A stretch of 64,000 bases of DNA. Source: JBCBKP01 sp038521625. Its GTDB lineage: Bacteria; Planctomycetota; Phycisphaerae; Phycisphaerales; UBA1924. The position numbers and the translations under genes were made by a program. The stretch spans positions 1 to 64,000 of the forward strand of contig JBCBKP010000008.1 in assembly GCA_038521625.1 (NCBI GenBank), read 5' to 3'. Below are positions 36,063 to 43,356 of this stretch, one piece after another; the stretch's first letter is position 1; each line of letters opens with the position of its first letter. The notes under the pieces were generated by a model. The model was not told the origin of the DNA and ran no database searches. It was given only the letters and a program-made list of their open reading frames with translations.

Positions 36063-36791
36063 CTAGGCGGTCTCGATGCGGGTCCCGACCGCCTCGCCCC
36101 GGATCGCCCGGGCCGCGGCGCCTCCGACCGCGAAGTCGAAGACTATGACATCGATCCCGTGCGCCCGGCACATGTCGAGCGCGGACAGGTCGAGCACACG
36201 GAGCTCACGCCGGATCGCCTCGTCGATGGTGAGGCGGTCGAAGCGCTGGGCATCCGGGTTGCTCTTCGGGTCGGCGTCGTAGACGCCGTCCACCTTGGTC
36301 GCCTTGAGGATCGTCCCGCAGCCGAGCTCGGCGGCTCGGAGCGCGGCGCCCGTGTCGGTCGAGAAGAACGGGGACCCCGTGCCGCCAGCCAGGACAACGA
36401 CGTGATCGGCGTCCAGCAGCTCGCGCCCGCGCTCGCGGGTGAACTCCTCGGCGATCCCCCGGACGCCCGCGCCGGAGAGCAGTGTCGCCGGCGCCCCGGC
36501 GGCCCGCAGGGCGTCGCGGAGCGCGAGCCCGTTGATGACGGTGGCGAGCATGCCCATGTGGTCGGCGGTCGCGCGCGGCGCCAGGCCCGCTGCCGCGATC
36601 GTCGCCCCGCGGAGCAGGTTCCCGCCGCCCGGCACGACCGCCAGCCCGGTCGGGGCGGCGGCGAGGGCTTCGGCGACCTGGCCCGCGGTCTCGCGGAGGC
36701 GCTCGGGGTCGATCCCGGTCTTGCCCTCTCCGGAGAGCGATTCACCGCTGAGCTTGAGCAGGGCGGGCCGATCGTCGTGGGCTGGACTCAT
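36063..36791 (-). CDS. pyrH: UMP kinase
   Basis: 242 residues; phosphorylates UMP to UDP, hexameric amino-acid-kinase fold. Motifs: LLKLSGESL, VVPGGGNLLRG, GLAPRATADHMGMLATVINGLALRDAL, the ATP site GGTGSPFFSTDTGAALRAAELG, and KATKVDGVYDADPK. It precedes frr. Upstream rpsB-tsf are missing; a 205-nt GC-rich gap with several hairpins (for example the CCGGGGCCCCGG palindrome) separates it from the divergent VWA gene. Confidence 0.96.
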   Translation of the reverse strand: MSPAHDDRPALLKLSGESLSGEGKTGIDPERLRETAGQVAEALAAAPTGLAVVPGGGNLLRGATIAAAGLAPRATADHMGMLATVINGLALRDALRAAGAPATLLSGAGVRGIAEEFTRERGRELLDADHVVVLAGGTGSPFFSTDTGAALRAAELGCGTILKATKVDGVYDADPKSNPDAQRFDRLTIDEAIRRELRVLDLSALDMCRAHGIDVIVFDFAVGGAAARAIRGEAVGTRIETA

Positions 36792-36946
36792 GTTCGGTAG
36801 CCTTTCGTGCCGGGGTCCCGGATGGCAAGCCCCCGACTCTTTCTAGCCGAATCTTTCCCGAGGGGCGGCGACACCGGGGCCCCGGTTCGCCCGTAGAACT
36901 GGGGGCGCGAGGGCGGCCCCCGACGGGGCCCCGCGAGCGGGGGGCC

Positions 36947-36952
36947 GATAAT
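36947..36952 (+). promoter_or_regulatory. Possible -10 for the VWA-ExbBD operon
   Basis: GATAAT, the only AT-rich hexamer in the pyrH-VWA divergent gap, 44 nt before the VWA ATG. No matching -35 is evident and the neighbouring sequence forms GC hairpins. Confidence 0.35.
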
Positions 36953-36996
36953 CCCAAGCGGATGACCCGAGCCGGGCCGCGAGAACCCGCGAGACG

Positions 36997-38001
36997 ATGC
37001 AAGAGCAGACCCAGCAGCCACCGACCGACGCGCCGTTGCGGGGCCCGGGCTCCGCGCCGCCGCGGGGGATGCGCTGGCAGCGCAAGGCGCTGCTGATCGG
37101 TGCCGGGATCTCGCTCGCGGTGCACTTGCTCAGCATGCTGGTTGCGGCGCTCTGGATGGTCCGCTTGGGCGACGCCGGCGGGGCGGAAGAGCAGGGCGGG
37201 CAGGTCGAGTTCGCGATCATGAGCGAGGCCGAGTTCGCGGCGATCGAGGCGCTCGCGGCCGATCGGCCGGAGATCTCCGTGGACGCCGAGCTCGAGCGCG
37301 TGCAGCTCGACGCCGATCCGTCGAGCGCCGCGGAGGCGCTCGATTCGCTCAGCGAGCTCTCGGGAGACCTGGCGATCGAGGCGGGCGCCGGCGATCTCAG
37401 CGACACCGGCGAGGGCTTCGACGGCGGCGCGGGCGCGATCGGCGGCGCGAGCTTCTTCGGCCTGGAGGCGACCGGCCGCCGCTTCGCGTACATCGTGGAC
37501 AAGTCTCGCTCCATGCAGTTCGAGGGCAAGATCGAGCGTGTGACGGCCGAGCTGATCCGCTCGCTGCGTGCGCTGCCGCCGAACGCGCAGTTCGTCGTGC
37601 TGTACTACTCGAACGACGCGGTCGCTCTGCTCCGCGGCGCGACCTGGACCGACGCGACCGAGCGTCAGAAGCGACGCGCCCGAGAGGCCGCGCTGGCGAT
37701 CGTGCCCGACGGGGCCACCCGCCCGCTCCCGGCGTTCGACCGCGTGTTCGATCTCGCCGCGCTGCCCGACGCGATCTACTTCATGACCGACGGCGTGTTC
37801 ACCGATGACTCGCGCTACAGGGGCGATGTCGTCGAGGTCCTCGCACGCATGAACCGCGGCGCCCGTATCCCGATCCATACCATCATGTTCGGCGATGTCT
37901 CCGACAGCCGCGAGGCACGCGACCGCGTGGAGTCGGACATGCGCCAGATCGCCCGACAGTCGGGCGGTCGGTTCACGAAGATCGGCGGGAGGTCGCGTTG
38001 A
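36997..38001 (+). CDS. VWA-domain protein with TonB-like membrane anchor
   Basis: 334 residues; first of eight overlapping genes. A Pro-rich cytosolic start leads into one N-terminal helix (about 31-55, ALLIGAGISLAVHLLSMLVAALW). That helix carries Ser39-x3-His43, the SxxxH motif TonB uses to couple to ExbB-ExbD. An acidic linker follows (about 60-155), then a von Willebrand A domain with an intact MIDAS: Asp168-x-Ser170-x-Ser172 in IVDKSRSM, Thr241 and Asp265 in YFMTDG. No TonB C-terminal domain is present. I infer a periplasmic metal-dependent binding domain moved or energised by the adjacent proton channel. Next start overlaps the stop (TTGA). Confidence 0.85.
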   Translation: MQEQTQQPPTDAPLRGPGSAPPRGMRWQRKALLIGAGISLAVHLLSMLVAALWMVRLGDAGGAEEQGGQVEFAIMSEAEFAAIEALAADRPEISVDAELERVQLDADPSSAAEALDSLSELSGDLAIEAGAGDLSDTGEGFDGGAGAIGGASFFGLEATGRRFAYIVDKSRSMQFEGKIERVTAELIRSLRALPPNAQFVVLYYSNDAVALLRGATWTDATERQKRRAREAALAIVPDGATRPLPAFDRVFDLAALPDAIYFMTDGVFTDDSRYRGDVVEVLARMNRGARIPIHTIMFGDVSDSREARDRVESDMRQIARQSGGRFTKIGGRSR

Positions 38002-39101
38002 AAGGTATGCCGGCCTTCTCGCTGCTCATCGCCGCGGCGTCGGTCGCGGGGGCCCAGTCCGTCGTGCACCGCTGGGGCGCGGGCCCGGAAGCCCGCCCGG
38101 AGTCGATCGTCGGGATGGGGCCGCAGGGTGTGGAGCTCGAGCGGGCGCTCGACGGCCGTGACCCCGGTGTGCTCGGCTGGCACCGCGTCCGGCTGGTCAC
38201 CGGGGACCTCGAGGAAGAGTTCAACGACTACCGCGACACGGCGCGTGATGCCTGGCGCGCCGTCGCCCGGATCGAGCGCGGCGATGCCGCGGCGGCGGAG
38301 CCGCTATTCGAGTCGCTCGCGGGCCGGTACGCCGGCGCGGCGGGCCCGACGAGCTCCGCGATCTCCGAAGGGCTGCTCCGCTGTCGCCTCCGCCGCGGCG
38401 CCGTCGCCGGCGGTGTCCGAGCCTGGCTCGAGCTCCTGCGATCGGTCCGCGACTCGGGGTCGACGCTGCTTTGGGCGCCACGCCTCCGGCTGCGACCCGT
38501 GCTCGACCGGGAGACCGGGCTCGTGCCCGCCCTGCCTCCGATGTGGATCGCCGGTCCGGAGCTCGCGCCGCTGGCGTCGCGGGAGATGCCCGACGCCTCC
38601 TCCGGGCGCGAGTCGGCTCTCGAGGCCTGGTACATCGTCGCGGCGCGGGCCGAACTCGGCATGCCGACGCCGCTTCCGGGCTCGGGTGCCGCCGATCCGA
38701 GCGGTGCCGTGGCATTCGTCGCGCAGATCGTTCGTGCCCGCGCGGGCGACTCGACGACGCGCGCGGCCGCCCGCGGGATCCTCAGGGCGGAGACCCTGGA
38801 GGTCCGGTCGGGGAGCGAAGATGACCGGCGGTGGCGCGCGGCCTGGGCGCATGCGGCGATCGGCCGGTCGCTCATCGCCGAGCCGGAGAGAGAGTCGAAG
38901 CTCCGCGGCGTCGCGGAGCTGCTGCACGTGCCCGCGCTCTACGAGGACGCGGTGCTCGGGCTCTCGACGCTGTGCATCGAAGAGTCGGCTCGGACGCTGG
39001 TCGAGCTGGGACTCATGGAGAGCGCCGAATCGCTTCGCCGCTATGAGAACGCGCCGGCGCCGCCAGGGTTTGCGGTCCGGCCGGAGATGGGGGCCGGATG
39101 A
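37998..39101 (+). CDS. Secreted helical-repeat protein of the ExbBD operon
   Basis: 367 residues. The TTG at 37998 overlaps the VWA stop and has GGGAGG 5 nt upstream; an ATG at 38007 is 14 nt from it. Signal peptide MPAFSLLIAAASVAGAQ. The mature protein is mainly helical with TPR/HEAT-like periodicity (DTARDAWRAVARIERGDAAAAEPLFESLAGRYAG). No catalytic motif is visible. It may be a periplasmic scaffold for the VWA/ExbBD machine, inferred from its position. The stop overlaps the exbB start (ATGA). Confidence 0.7.
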   Translation: MKGMPAFSLLIAAASVAGAQSVVHRWGAGPEARPESIVGMGPQGVELERALDGRDPGVLGWHRVRLVTGDLEEEFNDYRDTARDAWRAVARIERGDAAAAEPLFESLAGRYAGAAGPTSSAISEGLLRCRLRRGAVAGGVRAWLELLRSVRDSGSTLLWAPRLRLRPVLDRETGLVPALPPMWIAGPELAPLASREMPDASSGRESALEAWYIVAARAELGMPTPLPGSGAADPSGAVAFVAQIVRARAGDSTTRAAARGILRAETLEVRSGSEDDRRWRAAWAHAAIGRSLIAEPERESKLRGVAELLHVPALYEDAVLGLSTLCIEESARTLVELGLMESAESLRRYENAPAPPGFAVRPEMGAG

Positions 39102-39952
39102 TCGGATCGTCGTTGACACTGCTGCTGGCCCAGGAAGCGGCGGCAACGCCGGACCAGTCCCTGCTCGACTATGTCGCGCAGGGTCGTGAGATCGGGCTGA
39201 TCATCATCCTGATCTCGCTGGTCGCCGTCGGGCTGATCATCGCTCAGCTCGTGCTGCTGCGGCTGCGCCGGCTCGCGCCGGAGCAGCACGCCGATGCGCT
39301 TCGTCAGCTGCTCGGGCGCCGCGACGTACCGGGCGCGATCGCCTTCAGCGGGCGCCAGGAGAACGATTCGATGATCTCCCGCACGATCGGTGCGGCGCTG
39401 CGCCGCTGCGCGAGATCGCCGTTCGGATTGCTCGAATTGGGAGGGGCCGTCGAAGAGGCGGGCCAGCGCGAGATGTCGCGCGCCGGTCGGCTGACCGATG
39501 CGCTCGGCGTGCTCGCCGCCATCGCCCCCATGCTGGGACTGCTCGGGACGGTGGTCGGCATGGTCGGCGCGTTCCAGACCGTCAGCGTCTCACAGGGCCC
39601 GGTGGAGCCCGACGCGCTCGCCGGCAACATCTCGCAGGCCCTGATCACCACCGTGCTCGGGCTGCTGGTCGCGATCCCGTGCACGGCCGCGCACGCGTTC
39701 CTGCGCTCCCGCGCCGAGTCGATCGGGCACGACCTGGCCGAGGTGCTCGAGGAGCTGATCGCACCGCTCCAGTCGGGCCAGCAGACGCGACCCCAGCCGG
39801 CCCCGGCGGGCCAGCAGGGCGCCGCGCGTCCCGTCCCCGCGCCCCAGGGCGCCCAGCCGGCGCCGAAGCCGGCAGCGGCCGCGCCCGCTCAGCCCGGACA
39901 GGCGGGCTCGATCGTCGGACCGCGCGTGCCGCACCCGGGGACGAACGCGTGA
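39098..39952 (+). CDS. exbB: ExbB/TolQ/MotA-type proton channel protein
   Basis: 284 residues. Three transmembrane helices: LIIILISLVAVGLIIAQLVLL; VLAAIAPMLGLLGTVVGMVGAF; ISQALITTVLGLLVAIPCTAAHAFL. The second and third carry the ExbB/TolQ motifs, including the channel threonine region (LITTVLGLL). The large cytosolic loop lies between helix 1 and helix 2. A C-terminal Ala/Pro/Gln-rich tail of about 70 residues is unusual and likely disordered. With ExbD it forms a proton-driven stator in the inner membrane. Confidence 0.92.
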   Translation: MIGSSLTLLLAQEAAATPDQSLLDYVAQGREIGLIIILISLVAVGLIIAQLVLLRLRRLAPEQHADALRQLLGRRDVPGAIAFSGRQENDSMISRTIGAALRRCARSPFGLLELGGAVEEAGQREMSRAGRLTDALGVLAAIAPMLGLLGTVVGMVGAFQTVSVSQGPVEPDALAGNISQALITTVLGLLVAIPCTAAHAFLRSRAESIGHDLAEVLEELIAPLQSGQQTRPQPAPAGQQGAARPVPAPQGAQPAPKPAAAAPAQPGQAGSIVGPRVPHPGTNA

Positions 39953-40365
39953 AGCTGACCGCGGCGCGCAAGAAGCGGATGCTCGGGTTCGATATGACGC
40001 CGATGATCGACGTCGTGCTGCAGCTCATCATCTTCTTCCTGTTCACCTCGCAGTTCGGGCGCGTGAGCCCGACGCCGGTCGATCTCCCCCGCCAGGCGGG
40101 CGAGCGTGATGTCGAGGCGGCCCCGGCCGACATCGTCGTGGATCTCCTGGCCGACGGCTCGCTGGAGCTCGACGGGCGCCCGATCACGCGGACGCGGGTC
40201 GTCGCCCGCGCGAGCACGCTCCGCGCGAGCGGAGTCGACCCCGTCGTCATCGTCCGGGCCGATCGCGCGATGCGGGCCGGCCCGCTGAACGACCTCGCGG
40301 TTGCGCTCTCCGAGGCCGGTGTGCGTCGCTGGCGGTTGGCGACCGAGCCGGCGGGGGGTGGCTGA
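39949..40365 (+). CDS. exbD: ExbD/TolR family protein, first copy
   Basis: 138 residues. A single helix begins right after the FDMTPMIDVVLQLIIFFLFTSQF motif, whose Asp is the proton-binding residue of ExbD/TolR. A periplasmic domain follows (PADIVVDLLADGSLELDGRPI; VVIVRADRAMRAGPLNDLAVALSEAG), the usual ExbD fold. GTG at 39949 overlaps the exbB stop. It pairs with the second ExbD to form the stator plug. Confidence 0.9.
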   Translation: MKLTAARKKRMLGFDMTPMIDVVLQLIIFFLFTSQFGRVSPTPVDLPRQAGERDVEAAPADIVVDLLADGSLELDGRPITRTRVVARASTLRASGVDPVVIVRADRAMRAGPLNDLAVALSEAGVRRWRLATEPAGGG

Positions 40366-40775
40366 TGCGGCTCACGGCCCGGCGCCCGGAGCACGGCGTG
40401 GAGCTCCCGATCACGCCGCTCATCGACGTCGTGTTCCTGCTGCTGATCTTCTTCCTCGTCACGGCGAGCTTCTCGACCCCGCAGGACCAGCTCTCGGCGG
40501 GGCTGATCTCCGAGGACGGCGGGTCGGGCCGCGTCGATCTGCTCCCGCAGATCGTTCTCGTGAGCGCCGACGCGGACGGCGCACCGAGCTACACGATCGG
40601 ATCGCGCACCGTGGGCGATGAGGCGGCCCTGCGCGAGATCCTGGAGAGGCTCCCGAAGGAGCCGGGCGTGATCCTCCGAGTGTCGAACAGCGCGGGAATC
40701 AAGCACGTTGCGGCGGGGATGCAGGCCGCGTTCGACGCCGGGTTCACGAGGCGGAGCTATGTGGCGGGTCGCTAG
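40365..40775 (+). CDS. exbD: ExbD/TolR family protein, second copy
   Basis: 136 residues. ELPITPLIDVVFLLLIFFLVTASF keeps the key Asp, and the periplasmic ExbD domain ends VILRVSNSAGIKHVAAGMQAAFDAGF. It differs clearly from the first copy (for example GLISEDGGSGRVDLLPQIVLV), so the two are paralogues rather than a fresh duplication and probably form a heterodimer. The ATG shares one base with the previous stop. The last 17 nt overlap the next gene. Confidence 0.9.
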   Translation: MRLTARRPEHGVELPITPLIDVVFLLLIFFLVTASFSTPQDQLSAGLISEDGGSGRVDLLPQIVLVSADADGAPSYTIGSRTVGDEAALREILERLPKEPGVILRVSNSAGIKHVAAGMQAAFDAGFTRRSYVAGR

Positions 40776-43356
40776 CGCGGTGATCGTGACGCTCGCGGCC
40801 GGGACCGCCGCGCAGCGGACGACCGACCCGGTCGAACGCTATCTCATCCACGCGGGGCTCCCCGACGTGCTCGGGGCGCACCTGCGCGCCCGACTCGACG
40901 CGACGACGCCGACCGAACGCCGGGCGGCGGCCGAGCGTCTCGCGGCGCATTACGCGGAGCGGCTCGCGATCGAGCGCGACCCCGACAAGGCCGCCCTGAT
41001 CTCTGACGCGGCGTTCGCCCTGCTCCGAGACGTGCCGGAGATCAATCTCCCTTCGCTGCGCATCCAGCTGGCCAGGGCGAGGTACGCGGACGCGGAACGC
41101 GCCGCCGAGCGATGGCGGCTCAGGCTCATCGACGAGGACGAGCGGGACGCCGCGGCGGCGCTGCTCGACGAGATCGGCGGCGAACTCGCGGCGACCTTCA
41201 ACGGGCTCGACAGGCGCGCGCGGACGCTCGAGCGCCGGCTCGCCGGCTCGACGCGGGACGCAGAGAATGACCGCGCCGAGCTGAGAGAGCTCGTCCGGCA
41301 GCGCTCGCTCTCCGCGTACTACGGCGGGTGGTCGCACTACTACGTCGCGCTGCTGTCCGGGAATCGTGCGAGCGCCGGGGAAGCGCTGCGTCTGTTCGGA
41401 TCTCTCCTGAACGCGGACGGCGATCGGCCGACGCTCGAGCGGCTCGTTCGGGGTCAGCTCGTCCTGGAGCACGTCGCGCGCGCCGCGCTCGGCTCGGCCC
41501 TGGCCTACGCGCTGCTGGACGAGCACGAGCTCGCCCGGGCGTGGATCAACGAGATCGCGCGCAGCGGCGAGCTGCCCGACTCGGTCAGGCGGCAGATCTT
41601 CTCGAGGCGCGCCGAGGTTCTGGTACGCGCGGGCCGGTGGGACGCGCTGCGCTCGGTCGTCGCCGACCACCGGTCGGCGAGCGAGGGCTCGCTCGGCGTG
41701 CTCGAGGCGAGGCTGCTGGCCGTCACGGCGCTCGAGGCGATGGACGACTTCCGTCGGGCCGAGTCGCGCCGCGAGCTGGCCGAGCCGATCGTCGGCGTCG
41801 CGGTCGCGGACCTGATCGATCGCGGCGAGGCGGCGCAGGTCGTCGACATCGCACGCCGGTTCGGCACGCTCCCGCTCGACGACGACGGCTTCATCGGTCG
41901 ATACGTGCGCGGCATCGTGGCGTTCCAGTCCGCACGCGATGGCGCCGGGTTCGACCCGTTCACCCTCGAGGCCCGCACGCTCGATGCGGAGCCGCGACGA
42001 CTGTTCACCGAAGCCGCGGACCTGCTCGACGGCGCCTTCATCGCCGACAACGCCGAACGGTTCCCGGGCGAGCGACAGCGCTGCGGGCTGCTGGCGGGGG
42101 TCGCGCGCTTCTACGCGGGCGACGCCGAGCGAGCGGCGGCGAGGTTCGAGGCCGCGTACGGCGCCGACGAGTCCGGGCAGCTCGCGGACGACGCGCTCTG
42201 GTCGGCCGTGATCGCGATGCAGCGCACCGGGCGCGAGGCCGAAGCCCTCCCGCTCGCCAGGCTGTTCATCGAGCGATTCCCGGCTGGCGAGCGCGCGATC
42301 CGCCTGCTCCTGCGATCGCCCGATCTCGAGATCGATCCCGAGCGCGTCGCGGAGGTGCTGCTGCGGGTCGATCCGCAGTCCTCGCTCTGGGGCGTCAGCC
42401 GCCGCCGGCTCGCGTCGGTTTACTACGCCATCTTCCGCGAGGCGGCGCCCGACGACCGCGAGGCGGAGAGCGCACGATTCCTCGCGGCGGCCGACGCCGC
42501 GCTGCGCGTGGAACTCGAAGAGCTCGCGGTCGGGGGGGGATCCGAGGCCGCCCAGGCCGTGATCCGGCGCGCGCGGCAGATTCTCGATGCCGCCTTCGCG
42601 ACGCTCAAGGCTCCCGATCTGACGCGCGCCACGCTCGCCTTCGATGCCGTCGACGAGGCGCGGACGCGCGGCTCGATCTCGATCGAGCCCGGGGTCGAGG
42701 ACGAGCTGACGCTCCGCCGGATGCAGCTCGCGGACGCGACCGGGAACGGCGTGCTCGCGGTGTCGCTGCTGGAGCAGCTCGAATCGCGCGGCTCACCGCT
42801 CGCCGCCTCGGCTTCGCGCCTGCGGCTCCAGCGTGTCTATCAGAGCTGGCAGGACGGCGAGATCCGCGGAATCGACGGCCCGCGGGAGACGATCGGCGCG
42901 GCGCTCAGGCTGTCGCCGCAGCTCGGGGACTCGGGCGCGGCGCTGGGCGAGATCGAGGCGCCGGTGCTCGCGGTCGTTCTCGAGGCCGCCGCGGCGGTCT
43001 GGTCGTTCGAGAACGACGCGGAAATCGGTGAGATCGGCGTTCGGGCGGGGCTCGAGCTCGTACGCCGGCGGGCCGCCAGCGAGGCGGCGCTGATCCGACT
43101 CGCGAGCCTCGCCGAGGCGAGCGGGCGGCTCGACGCCGCATCGTCGTCCTGGTCACGGCTCTCGCTGGCCCGCGCCGCAGGCACCGACGCCTGGTTCGAG
43201 GCGCGGCACGAGCTCTTCCGGCTGCTCGCGCAGAGCGACGAGACGGTCGCACGCAACGCGCTGATCCAGCACATGGCGCTCTACCCCGGCGGCGGACCCG
43301 CGCCGTGGGGTGAACGGATCCGTCGGATCGCGGACCGCCTGGGAGCGAATCCGTGA
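40759..43356 (+). CDS. Large secreted TPR-like repeat protein
   Basis: 865 residues from ATG 40759 (MWRVASAVIVTLAAGTAAQ signal peptide). The frame extends upstream but over exbD. It is entirely helical and Ala/Arg/Glu-rich with repeating pairs of helices (ADNAERFPGERQRCGLLAGVARFYAGDAERAAARFEAAYGADESGQLADDALWSAVIAMQRTG in that order, shown here only as a pattern of 34-40-residue periodicity). No enzyme motif. I infer a periplasmic protein-interaction scaffold in the ExbBD machine. It overlaps its downstream neighbour (GTGA). Confidence 0.75.
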   Translation: MWRVASAVIVTLAAGTAAQRTTDPVERYLIHAGLPDVLGAHLRARLDATTPTERRAAAERLAAHYAERLAIERDPDKAALISDAAFALLRDVPEINLPSLRIQLARARYADAERAAERWRLRLIDEDERDAAAALLDEIGGELAATFNGLDRRARTLERRLAGSTRDAENDRAELRELVRQRSLSAYYGGWSHYYVALLSGNRASAGEALRLFGSLLNADGDRPTLERLVRGQLVLEHVARAALGSALAYALLDEHELARAWINEIARSGELPDSVRRQIFSRRAEVLVRAGRWDALRSVVADHRSASEGSLGVLEARLLAVTALEAMDDFRRAESRRELAEPIVGVAVADLIDRGEAAQVVDIARRFGTLPLDDDGFIGRYVRGIVAFQSARDGAGFDPFTLEARTLDAEPRRLFTEAADLLDGAFIADNAERFPGERQRCGLLAGVARFYAGDAERAAARFEAAYGADESGQLADDALWSAVIAMQRTGREAEALPLARLFIERFPAGERAIRLLLRSPDLEIDPERVAEVLLRVDPQSSLWGVSRRRLASVYYAIFREAAPDDREAESARFLAAADAALRVELEELAVGGGSEAAQAVIRRARQILDAAFATLKAPDLTRATLAFDAVDEARTRGSISIEPGVEDELTLRRMQLADATGNGVLAVSLLEQLESRGSPLAASASRLRLQRVYQSWQDGEIRGIDGPRETIGAALRLSPQLGDSGAALGEIEAPVLAVVLEAAAAVWSFENDAEIGEIGVRAGLELVRRRAASEAALIRLASLAEASGRLDAASSSWSRLSLARAAGTDAWFEARHELFRLLAQSDETVARNALIQHMALYPGGGPAPWGERIRRIADRLGANP

